Shown in pieces: positions 57,070 to 64,000 of a DNA stretch of 64,000 nucleotides. Position 1 is the stretch's first letter, and each line of letters begins with the position of its first letter. This stretch comes from Roseovarius bejariae (GTDB lineage: Bacteria; Pseudomonadota; Alphaproteobacteria; Rhodobacterales; Rhodobacteraceae), in assembly GCF_009669325.1 (NCBI RefSeq), contig NZ_SZWE01000001.1, positions 1,364,402 through 1,428,401 of the forward strand, written 5' to 3'. Below the pieces are notes generated by a model that made no database searches, was not told the DNA's origin, and was given only the letters and a program-made list of their open reading frames with translations. The position numbers and the translations under genes are program-made.

Positions 57070-58908
57070 ATGAACGATCAGAACAAGAACCTAATCCTGG
57101 CGACTGCGCTCAGCTTCATCGTCATTCTTGTGTGGTTTGTGGTGTTCCCGCCGCCTGAGCCGACGGATACCCCTGCCCCCGAAACCGTCACCGAGAGCAC
57201 AGCCCCCGAGGCCGCCACGGCAAGTGCCCCCACCGCCGAGGCCGATCCGGAAGCCGCTGCACAGACCGGCGAGGTGACAACCCTGGCCCAAGACGCCCCG
57301 CGGCTTGCCATCGACACCCCGAGCGTCGAGGGCGCGATCTCGCTGCAAGGCGGGCGCATCGACCGGTTGTCGCTCAAGAACTACCGTGAAACGCTCGAAC
57401 CGGGCTCGGACATTGTTCAGCTGCTCGAACCCGTGGGCGGCGCGGCCCCCTATTACGCGCTGTTCGGCTGGGCCCCGGGTGCGGGCCTGACTCATGATCA
57501 GGTTCCCAACGCCGATACCATCTGGTCGGCAGACGAAAGCAGCACCCTGACCCCGGACAGCCCCGTCACCCTGACATGGGACAACGGCGCGGGCCTGACC
57601 TTTGAGCGGGTCATCTCGGTGGATGAAGACTTCATGTTCACCGTCACCCAATCGGTCGAGAACACGGGCGCCTCTGCCCCCTCCCTTGCGCCCTACGGGA
57701 TCCTTGCCCGCCATGGCAAACCCGCAGACATGAAAAACTTTTTCATCCTGCACGAGGGCCTGATCGCGATGTCCGACGGCGAGCTTGCCGAGGTCGATTA
57801 CGACGATGTCGCCGAATACGAGTTCAACCCCCGCGAAGGCGCCCCCGCCGAGGTCACGCAGGTCGAGGAAAGCGGCTGGATCGGGTTTACCGACCACTAC
57901 TGGATGACCACCCTCATCCCCAACTCGGGCACGCCGTTCAAATCCGTCAACAAGTACGACCCCAAGCGCGACATTTACCAGACCGAGGCGGTCCAACCGA
58001 CCCTCACGGTCGAGCCCGGCGAAACGGTCTCGTCCGAGACCCGCCTTTTCGCGGGGGCCAAGGAATGGGCCACGATCCGCGCCTACCAGAACGAGGGCGG
58101 GGTTGACCGGTTCCTCGATTCCATCGACTGGGGCTGGTTCTTCTTCCTGACCAAGCCGATTTTCGCCGTTCTGCACTGGCTCAACCTGACGCTGGCGGGC
58201 ATGGGCATCGCGGGCTCCATGGGCTGGGCGATCATCGGGCTGACCCTTCTGATCAAGGCGCTGCTTCTGCCGCTGGCCTTCAAATCCTACGTCTCGATGG
58301 CGAAGATGAAGGAACTGCAACCGCAGATGGAGCAGATCAAGGAAACCGCCGGCGACGACCGCCAGAAACTCCAGCAGGAGATGATGGCCCTCTACAAGAA
58401 GGAAAAGGTCAACCCGGCCTCGGGCTGCCTGCCGATCCTCCTGCAAATCCCGATCTTCTTCTCGCTCTACAAGGTGATCTTCGTCACGCTGGAGCTGCGC
58501 CACGCGCCCTGGATCGGCTGGATCAAGGACCTTTCGGCGCCCGACCCCTCGTCGCTTTATAACCTCTGGGGGATCTTCCCTTGGGACGCGCCGGAACCGG
58601 GATCGGCCCTTGCACTGGCCTTCATCGGCTTCCTGCCCCTGCTGTTGGGTATCTCGATGTGGCTGCAACAAAAGCTGAACCCGGCCCCCACGGACCCGAC
58701 GCAACAGATGATCTTTGCCTGGATGCCCTGGGTCTTCATGTTCATGCTGGGCAGCTTTGCCAGCGGGCTGGTCATCTACTGGATCGCCAACAACACGATC
58801 ACCTTCTCGCAGCAATACCTGATCATGCGCAGCCAAGGCTATAAGCCCGACGTTCTGGGCAACATCAAATCCAGCTTCAGGCGCAAGACGCAAACGGACG
58901 AGAAATGA
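57070..58908 (+). CDS. yidC: Membrane protein insertase YidC
   Basis: 612 residues. N-terminal helix (about 7-26), Pro/Ala/Glu/Thr-rich linker to about 75, the periplasmic P1 beta-domain to about 345, then the conserved insertase core with five helices (WGWFFFLTKPIFAVLHWLN, GWAIIGLTLLIKALLLPLAFKSY, then SGCLPILLQIPIFFSLYKV and onward). It inserts membrane proteins alone or with SecYEG. The stop overlaps the following MOSC gene (ATGA). Confidence 0.97.
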   Translation: MNDQNKNLILATALSFIVILVWFVVFPPPEPTDTPAPETVTESTAPEAATASAPTAEADPEAAAQTGEVTTLAQDAPRLAIDTPSVEGAISLQGGRIDRLSLKNYRETLEPGSDIVQLLEPVGGAAPYYALFGWAPGAGLTHDQVPNADTIWSADESSTLTPDSPVTLTWDNGAGLTFERVISVDEDFMFTVTQSVENTGASAPSLAPYGILARHGKPADMKNFFILHEGLIAMSDGELAEVDYDDVAEYEFNPREGAPAEVTQVEESGWIGFTDHYWMTTLIPNSGTPFKSVNKYDPKRDIYQTEAVQPTLTVEPGETVSSETRLFAGAKEWATIRAYQNEGGVDRFLDSIDWGWFFFLTKPIFAVLHWLNLTLAGMGIAGSMGWAIIGLTLLIKALLLPLAFKSYVSMAKMKELQPQMEQIKETAGDDRQKLQQEMMALYKKEKVNPASGCLPILLQIPIFFSLYKVIFVTLELRHAPWIGWIKDLSAPDPSSLYNLWGIFPWDAPEPGSALALAFIGFLPLLLGISMWLQQKLNPAPTDPTQQMIFAWMPWVFMFMLGSFASGLVIYWIANNTITFSQQYLIMRSQGYKPDVLGNIKSSFRRKTQTDEK

Positions 58909-59654
58909 CCCCGCGTATCGCGGCCCTCTGGCGTCATCCCATCAAGGGGCATGGCCGGGAAGCCCTTGAAAAGGTCACCCTGACCAAGGGACAGACCATG
59001 CCATGGGATCGCCGCTGGGCCGTCGCGCATGAAATGGCACAGGCGAATGAGACCGCATGGTCGCCCTGTGCCAATTTCTCGCGCGGGGCCAAGGTGCCCG
59101 CGCTCATGGCGATCAACGCCCGCTGCGATGAAGCATCGGGCCGGGTCACCCTGACCCACCCCGACCGTCCCGACCTGACCTTCGACCCCGAGAATGAGGC
59201 CGACAGCTTCCTGACTTGGGTGCGCCCCTTGATGCCCGCCAACCGGGCACAATCCACGCGTATCGTGCGCGTCGAAGGGCGCGGCATGACCGACACCGAT
59301 TACCCCTCGCTCAGCCTGCTGAACCTCGCCTCCAACGACGTCATGACCCAAACCATGCAACAGGAAATTTCCCCCCTGCGCTGGCGGGGCAACATCCACA
59401 TGTCGGGACTTGAGCCTTGGGTCGAATTCGACTGGATCGACAAGACCGTCAGGCTGGGCGAGGCCGAACTCGCCATTCGCGAACCCATCGTCCGCTGCCT
59501 TGCCACCACGGCGAATCCCGATACAGGGGAGCGTGACTCAGATACGCTCGCTGCCCTCAAAACCCATTTCGGGCATCAGAACTTCGGCATCTATGCCGAG
59601 GTCACCCGCTCCGGAAAGATCGCCGTTGGTGACCCCATCGAGGTGCTGGAATGA
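58905..59654 (+). CDS. MOSC domain protein
   Basis: 249 residues with an N-terminal MOSC-N-like barrel (ALWRHPIKGHGREALEKVTLTKGQTMPWDRRWAVA) and the C-terminal MOSC beta-barrel (RWRGNIHMSG...VRLGEAELAIREPIVRCLATTANPDTGERD, with the conserved Cys). MOSC proteins bind molybdenum cofactor or a sulfur carrier; the exact reaction here is unknown. It is coupled to yidC and engB by 4-base overlaps, an arrangement commonly found in Rhodobacterales. Confidence 0.9.
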   Translation: MTPRIAALWRHPIKGHGREALEKVTLTKGQTMPWDRRWAVAHEMAQANETAWSPCANFSRGAKVPALMAINARCDEASGRVTLTHPDRPDLTFDPENEADSFLTWVRPLMPANRAQSTRIVRVEGRGMTDTDYPSLSLLNLASNDVMTQTMQQEISPLRWRGNIHMSGLEPWVEFDWIDKTVRLGEAELAIREPIVRCLATTANPDTGERDSDTLAALKTHFGHQNFGIYAEVTRSGKIAVGDPIEVLE

Positions 59655-60301
59655 CCCTGCCTTTCCCCATCGCACCCGATCCGGATGAAATGATGGCCGA
59701 AAAGGGCCGCAAGCTGTTTGCCGGACCCATCGACTTTCTCAAGGGCGTGGTCGCCATGTCGGGCCTGCCCCCCGCCGACCGGCTGGAGGTGTGCTTTGCC
59801 GGGCGCTCGAACGTCGGGAAATCCAGCCTGATCAACGCGCTGACCGGGCGCAAGGCGCTGGCGCGGGCCTCCAACACCCCGGGCCGCACGCAGGAAATCA
59901 ACTATTTCACGCTGGGCGAGGAACGCTACCTCGTGGACCTGCCCGGCTATGGCTATGCCAATGCGCCGCTGGCCAAGGTCGAGCAATGGCAACGCCTGCT
60001 CAAACAGTACCTTTCGGGCCGTCAGACCCTGCGCCGCGCCTTCGTGCTGATCGACGCCCGCCATGGCATCAAAGCCGTGGACGAAGAGATCATGAGCCTG
60101 CTGGACAGCGCCGCCGTGACCTTTCAATGCGTGCTGACCAAGACCGACAAGGTGAAGGCCAAGGATCGCGAGGCCGTGTTGAAACAGGTGCGCGGCAAAC
60201 TGTCGTCACACCCCGCCGCCTTTCCCGAAATTCTGCTGACCTCGTCCGAGAAAGGCGATGGCATCGCCACGCTGCGCGCCATCATCGCGGGCTTGGACTA
60301 A
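59651..60301 (+). CDS. engB: Ribosome biogenesis GTPase EngB/YihA
   Basis: 216 residues. GTPase motifs are G1 GRSNVGKSS, G2 with NTPGRTQ, G3 DLPGYGYA, G4 TKTDK and G5 SSEKGDG. It assists assembly of the large ribosomal subunit. ATG at 59651 overlaps the MOSC stop (ATGA). It is a short EngB, without extra domains. Confidence 0.96.
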   Translation: MTLPFPIAPDPDEMMAEKGRKLFAGPIDFLKGVVAMSGLPPADRLEVCFAGRSNVGKSSLINALTGRKALARASNTPGRTQEINYFTLGEERYLVDLPGYGYANAPLAKVEQWQRLLKQYLSGRQTLRRAFVLIDARHGIKAVDEEIMSLLDSAAVTFQCVLTKTDKVKAKDREAVLKQVRGKLSSHPAAFPEILLTSSEKGDGIATLRAIIAGLD

Positions 60302-60315
60302 ACCCGCGGCCCGCC

Positions 60316-60363
60316 ACCGAAATCTTGAAAAGATTTCGGTCCGATTTCTTTGCAAGAAATCGG
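60316..60363. repeat. Two tandem hairpins with related sequence
   Basis: ACCGAAATCTT (60316-60326) pairs with AAGATTTCGGT (60330-60340), and CCGATTTCTT (60341-60350) pairs with AAGAAATCGG (60354-60363). Each has perfect arms and a 3-base loop, the second starting where the first ends. This suggests a REP-like element rather than two terminators. Confidence 0.75.
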
Positions 60364-60381
60364 CACCACAGACCGCACTCC

Positions 60382-60410
60382 ACAAAAAAACGCGGCCCTC
60401 ACAGGCCGCG
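60382..60410 (-). terminator. Terminator of the aap/bzt operon
   Basis: The CGCGGCC / GGCCGCG stem (60391-60397, 60404-60410), with loop CTCACA, is followed on the minus strand by seven T. It lies 25 bases past the ATPase stop. Confidence 0.88.
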
Positions 60411-60434
60411 CTTTCATCTGCTTTTCATCCGGGT

Positions 60435-61202
60435 TTAGTGGCCCAAAATCTGGCTCAGGAACAACTTGGTGCGCTCCGATTTCGGATTGTTGAAGAACTC
60501 TTCCGGCTCGTTCTGTTCGACGATCTGGCCTTGGTCCATGAAAATCACCCGGTTGGCCACCTGCCGCGCAAAGCCCATCTCGTGGGTCACACACAGCATG
60601 GTCATGCCTTCCTCGGCCAGCGACACCATGGTGTCGAGAACCTCCTTGATCATCTCGGGGTCGAGCGCCGAGGTGGGTTCGTCGAACAACATGATCCGCG
60701 GCTTCATGCAGAGTGACCGGGCAATCGCCACCCGCTGCTGCTGACCCCCCGAAAGCTGACCGGGGTATTTATCGGCCTGTTCGGGGATTTTCACCTTTTC
60801 AAGGAAATGCATGGCGATTTCCTCGGCCTCGCGCTTGGGCGTCTTGCGTACCCAGATCGGCGCGAGGGTGCAGTTTTCCAGAATGGTCAGATGCGGGAAC
60901 AGGTTGAAGTGCTGGAACACCATCCCAACCTCCGACCGGATCTTGTCGATGTTCTTGAGGTCCGAGGACAACAGCGTGCCGTCCACGGTGATCTTGCCCT
61001 TCTGGTGCTCCTCCAGCGCGTTGATGCAGCGGATCAACGTGGATTTGCCCGAACCCGAGGGCCCTGCAATGACGATCCGTTCGCCGCGATTGACCGTCAG
61101 GTCGATGTCGCGCAGCACATGGAACGCCCCGTACCACTTGTTCATGTTTTCGATTGAGATCGCGACTTCGTCGCTGACTTGCATTTGAGCGGCTTCAGAC
61201 AT
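60435..61202 (-). CDS. aapP: Glutamate/glutamine/aspartate-type ABC transporter ATP-binding protein (AapP/BztD)
   Basis: 255 residues of the polar amino-acid ABC ATPase class. Walker A is [13 protein letters not shown], the signature LSGGQQQRV, Walker [13 protein letters not shown], and the switch His is in VTHEMGF. It follows two AapQ/AapM-like permeases, matching the bztABCD operon of R. capsulatus. The ATG at 61202 is preceded by GGAGGGCAGGGCACC. Confidence 0.94.
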   Translation of the reverse strand: MSEAAQMQVSDEVAISIENMNKWYGAFHVLRDIDLTVNRGERIVIAGPSGSGKSTLIRCINALEEHQKGKITVDGTLLSSDLKNIDKIRSEVGMVFQHFNLFPHLTILENCTLAPIWVRKTPKREAEEIAMHFLEKVKIPEQADKYPGQLSGGQQQRVAIARSLCMKPRIMLFDEPTSALDPEMIKEVLDTMVSLAEEGMTMLCVTHEMGFARQVANRVIFMDQGQIVEQNEPEEFFNNPKSERTKLFLSQILGH

Positions 61203-61217
61203 GGTGCCCTGCCCTCC

Positions 61218-62519
61218 TTATCGATGATCGGTTTGCAGCTGACGTTCCAGCCACTGCGAATATTGAGAAATGCCGTAGCACACGACGAAGAACAGAAGCG
61301 CGGCAAAGCCCAGAAGCTCCCAATACACGCCGTTCCACTCGGTCGAGGCAAGGATCGGTCCGCGGATCATGCCCACGAGGTCGAACATCGAAATGACCGA
61401 CACCAGCGTGGTATCCTTGAACAGGCCCACGGCGACGTTCACGATGCCCGGGATCGAGATCTTGAGCGCCTGCGGCAGGATGATCAGGCGCATCGCCTGC
61501 GGATAATCCAGGCCAAGGCTGTCGGCGGCCTCGTACTGTCCCTTCGGCAGCGCGGCAAGGCCGCCCCGGATCACCTCGGCGATATAGGCCGAGGCGAACA
61601 TCGTGATCATGATGATCACCCGCAGGATCAGGTCAAAGGTCGTGCCCGGCGGCAGGAAGTAAGCCAGAACCACGTTCGCCACGAACAGCAGCGTGATCAG
61701 GGGGACACCGCGAATGAACTCGATGAAGATCACGCAGATCCACTTGATGATCGGCATGTCCGATTGGCGTCCCAATGCCAAGGCGATCCCGAAGGGAATC
61801 GACAGCGACACACAGACCGTCCCGAGGATCATGTTGAGCATGAAGCCCCCCATGTCCCGGCTGGGCACGGCCGCCAAAAGCGTGTTCTCGGATGCCATGG
61901 CCTCGACGATCATGCCACCAAGCCACCATGTGATCATCGCGGCAATGATCGCGCCAAAGAACCCCGCCGCAAAGGACTGTGCCACAAGGCGGTTCCAGAC
62001 GAGGTACCCCACGACAAAGCCCAACAGGCCAAAGATCGGCGACAGGATCGGCCCGCCCCAGATCAACCAATAGGCCAGGAAGGGATAAAGCCCGGTAAAG
62101 ACCAGAAGAGCCTTCGGCACATGATTGGGGAACATCACCGGGGCCGCCGCCGCGAACAGCAGCACGAAGGCCAGTGTCGGGCGCCAGTATTCCTCGTCCG
62201 GGTATTTGAACCCGAACAAAAGCTGGTTCCAGCGTTCGGTCAGCACCGCGAAACAGCCCCCGACCTCTCCCTGAAGGACTTCACGGCAGGCGCGGATAGA
62301 CGGCGCATCCCAAATCCCGTTCAGAAGCCAGGGCATGAAACCCGACAGCAGGTAATAGATCGCGGCCAAAGCGGCCAGCGTCAGAAGGCCGTTGGTGACG
62401 TTGGAGAACAGGTTCTCCCGCATCCATTTGACGATGCCGGTTTCCGCCGTGGGCGGCGGCGCCTCTGGCAGCATGGTGTCGCGGACAAAGGCAATGGATT
62501 GCTGATGAGTATCCGACAT
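61218..62519 (-). CDS. aapM: Amino-acid ABC transporter permease AapM/BztC
   Basis: 433 residues with about 8 membrane helices. Length and layout, with an extra N-terminal segment and a periplasmic loop (residues ~80-150), match BztC rather than a short HisM-type permease. The EAA loop reads AADSLGLDYPQAMRLIILPQALKISIPG. It pairs with BztB in the membrane. Confidence 0.94.
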   Translation of the reverse strand: MSDTHQQSIAFVRDTMLPEAPPPTAETGIVKWMRENLFSNVTNGLLTLAALAAIYYLLSGFMPWLLNGIWDAPSIRACREVLQGEVGGCFAVLTERWNQLLFGFKYPDEEYWRPTLAFVLLFAAAAPVMFPNHVPKALLVFTGLYPFLAYWLIWGGPILSPIFGLLGFVVGYLVWNRLVAQSFAAGFFGAIIAAMITWWLGGMIVEAMASENTLLAAVPSRDMGGFMLNMILGTVCVSLSIPFGIALALGRQSDMPIIKWICVIFIEFIRGVPLITLLFVANVVLAYFLPPGTTFDLILRVIIMITMFASAYIAEVIRGGLAALPKGQYEAADSLGLDYPQAMRLIILPQALKISIPGIVNVAVGLFKDTTLVSVISMFDLVGMIRGPILASTEWNGVYWELLGFAALLFFVVCYGISQYSQWLERQLQTDHR

Positions 62520-62520
62520 C

Positions 62521-63735
62521 TCAGCGCTCCTTCAACTTAACGGCGTTGTTGTAGACATTCATCAGCGCCGAAATGGCCAGGCTGATCGCCAGGTAGAACA
62601 GCATCAGCAACAGGACCGTTTCGATCGCGCGGCCCGTCTGGTTCAGCGTGATACCGCCCAGCGTGCCGGTGATGTCCATATAGCCCACGGCAATTGCCAG
62701 AGACGAGTTCTTGGTGATGTTCAGGTAGTTCGAAATCAATGGCGGAATGATCACCCGCAGGGCCTGCGGCAGGATCACAAGGTTCATGATCCGACGCGGC
62801 CGAAGGCCCAGCGACGCCGCCGCCTCGGTCTGCCCTTTCGAGACCGCCTGAATCCCCGCGCGCACGTTTTCCGCGATAAAGGCCCCGGTGTAGATCGCCA
62901 GCGCGAACCACAACGCGATCAGCGAGCCGCGAATCTGAATGCCACCCTGAAAGTTGAAGCCCTTCAGCGCCGGATAATCCAGTTCGATCGGACGCCCGAG
63001 GATGAAGAACATCAGGATGGTCGGAACGAATAGGATTGCCAGAGAGGGCCAGCCCATCGGCAACAGCTTCCCGGTCTCATAGAGCAGCTTGGTCGCATAC
63101 CGGCGATAGGCGATCATCCCGATGATCGAAGCGATGAAAACCCCGACAACAATCCCCGAGCCCTCAAGCCAGACGGGTTTGGGGATATAGACGCCGCGGT
63201 TGGTAAAGGCGAAGGCATCCAGCAACATCGTCCGGTCGGGATCGGCGCCCCGAAACGCGCTCGGCGCGGGGAGAACCGCCGTCATCACCGTGAAGATGAT
63301 GATGATCCAGATCAGGACCGGCACGTTGCGGAAGGCTTCGACATACCCCGCCATGAGTTTCCGCACCAGCCAGTTGTTCGACAAGCGCAAGACCCCGGCA
63401 ACAACGCCAAGGATCGTCGCCGTGAGGCAGGCCAGAAAGGCCACGAGAAGCGTGTTCAGGATACCGGCAACCGATGCCCGCCAATGCGACGACTGGCTGT
63501 CGTATTCGATCAGCGTCTGGTTGATGTCATATCCCGACGGCTCACTCAGGAACCCATAGGATATGTTCAGCCCCGCTTCACGCAGGTTGTACATGAGGTT
63601 CGACCCGAGATAGGCGAACAATGCGATCACCGCCACAAGCGCGATGAACTGGAATGTGTAGGATCGATACCGCGTATCGTTAATCAGCATAGATAGCCGA
63701 AACGACTCGCGCGGTGGGTCGCTGAGTGTTGTCAT
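62521..63735 (-). CDS. aapQ: Amino-acid ABC transporter permease AapQ/BztB
   Basis: 404 residues. N-terminal helix with FIALVAVIALFAYLGSN, long periplasmic loop, then NTLLVAFLACLTATILGVVAGVLRLSNNWLVRKLMAGYVEAFRNVPVLIWI, and the EAA loop AAASLGLRPRRIMNLVILPQALRVIIPP. It is one base from the aapM start. The spacing suggests co-translation. Confidence 0.94.
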   Translation of the reverse strand: MTTLSDPPRESFRLSMLINDTRYRSYTFQFIALVAVIALFAYLGSNLMYNLREAGLNISYGFLSEPSGYDINQTLIEYDSQSSHWRASVAGILNTLLVAFLACLTATILGVVAGVLRLSNNWLVRKLMAGYVEAFRNVPVLIWIIIIFTVMTAVLPAPSAFRGADPDRTMLLDAFAFTNRGVYIPKPVWLEGSGIVVGVFIASIIGMIAYRRYATKLLYETGKLLPMGWPSLAILFVPTILMFFILGRPIELDYPALKGFNFQGGIQIRGSLIALWFALAIYTGAFIAENVRAGIQAVSKGQTEAAASLGLRPRRIMNLVILPQALRVIIPPLISNYLNITKNSSLAIAVGYMDITGTLGGITLNQTGRAIETVLLLMLFYLAISLAISALMNVYNNAVKLKER

Positions 63736-63824
63736 GGATGACTTCCCTGATCGTCCCCGGGCTCCTATGCGGCGGGTTTGCCCTCGCTCGTCAGGCCCAG
63801 TTTGTTCATTGTCCTGAGTATTCA

Positions 63825-63857
63825 GGAAAAAAGGGGCGCGGTGTGTCCGCGCCCCTT
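63825..63857 (-). terminator. Attenuator-like hairpin between the binding-protein gene and aapQ
   Basis: AAGGGGCGCGG (63831-63841) and CCGCGCCCCTT (63847-63857) pair perfectly around TGTGT. On the minus strand the stem runs straight into seven T (the plus-strand A-run at 63826-63832 overlaps the stem base). It sits 10 bases past the binding-protein stop and about 95 bases before the aapQ ATG, so most transcripts may end after the binding-protein gene. Confidence 0.75.
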
Positions 63858-63867
63858 GAAACGTCGA

Positions 63868-64000
63868 TTAACGGAACGGCGGGCTGTAGAGCAGGCCACC
63901 ATCGGTCCACTGCGCGTTCAGACCGCGCGACAGGCCAATGGGCGTGTTCTCACCGATGTTCTTTTCGAACAATTCGCCGTAGTTGCCGCCAACCGAAATC
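63868..64000 (-). CDS. aapJ: Amino-acid ABC transporter substrate-binding protein AapJ/BztA (C-terminal part)
   Basis: The last 43 codons of an aap/bzt binding protein, with the 5' part outside the window. The translated end reads VGGNYGELFEKNIGENTPIGL, then SRGLNAQWTDGGLLYSPPFR and a TAA stop at 63868-63870. The Gly-rich WTDGGLLYSPPFR ending is characteristic of this family. It is first in the operon and would bind Glu, Gln, Asp or Asn in the periplasm. Confidence 0.93.
   Translation of the reverse strand, partial: ISVGGNYGELFEKNIGENTPIGLSRGLNAQWTDGGLLYSPPFR

Noticed and set aside
57091..58893. 600-codon minus-strand frame
   Set aside because: It is antisense to yidC and has no recognisable features.
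1..64000. CRISPR arrays, tRNA or rRNA genes, insertion sequences, prophage
   Set aside because: No spaced direct repeats, no cloverleaf with a T-loop GTTCGA pattern in the gaps, and no transposase or phage proteins were found.

Overview
The window looks like chromosome of a marine alphaproteobacterium of the Rhodobacterales (Roseobacter group). The evidence is the cbb3 oxidase and maturation genes beside an FnrL-type regulator and hemN, the yidC-MOSC-engB block, the glutamate-family aap/bzt ABC operon, the ectABC-ask cluster, high GC content and a Roseobacter-style intergenic repeat. No rRNA, tRNA, phage, IS element or CRISPR array is visible; the only RNA gene found is the 4.5S SRP RNA.

Layout. 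Positions 1-8197 (minus strand) hold the microaerobic respiration block: ccoG-ccoH-ccoI (ccoI runs off the left edge), a LysR regulator, then ccoN-ccoO-ccoQ-ccoP. A universal stress gene diverges from ccoN. At 9.5-13.7 kb is an RND efflux adaptor and pump. At 14-16.1 kb fnrL and hemN diverge around one shared FNR box. Four FNR boxes (upstream of ccoG, two between ccoN and usp, one between fnrL and hemN) make the first 15 kb a compact FnrL regulon.

Positions 16.1-22 kb hold a yej-type peptide ABC transporter, followed by a membrane-anchored two-haem cytochrome c, prephenate dehydratase, a small secreted protein with three 14-residue repeats, an SRPBCC protein, NudC, a CpdB-like phosphoesterase, the 4.5S RNA and a divergent GAPDH paralogue. 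Positions 29.8-42.3 kb hold housekeeping genes: an SRAP-family protein, a DUF952-pyrD-arsC-like run, a BT1-type transporter, ileS, an MFS transporter, arabinose-5-phosphate isomerase, an SDR, a YcaQ-type DNA glycosylase and an unrecognised exported protein.

Positions 42.4-45.8 kb hold a second peptide ABC transporter with no binding protein. Positions 45.9-49.7 kb hold ectA-ectB-ectC-ask, which makes the osmolyte ectoine, with a divergent MarR regulator and no ectD. Positions 50.5-54.5 kb hold kpsT- and kpsE-like capsule export genes plus a phosphomannomutase. Then come ttcA, a c-di-GMP phosphodiesterase, yidC-MOSC-engB, and on the minus strand the aap/bzt amino-acid ABC operon, whose binding-protein gene is cut by the right edge.

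I did not find a clear new multi-gene system. The observations most worth following are a CGTACGA palindrome family at two intergenic sites, three 11-bp iterons beside one of them, a predicted leaderless hemN transcript, the fused two-haem cytochrome, the repeat protein, and tandem hairpin repeats.
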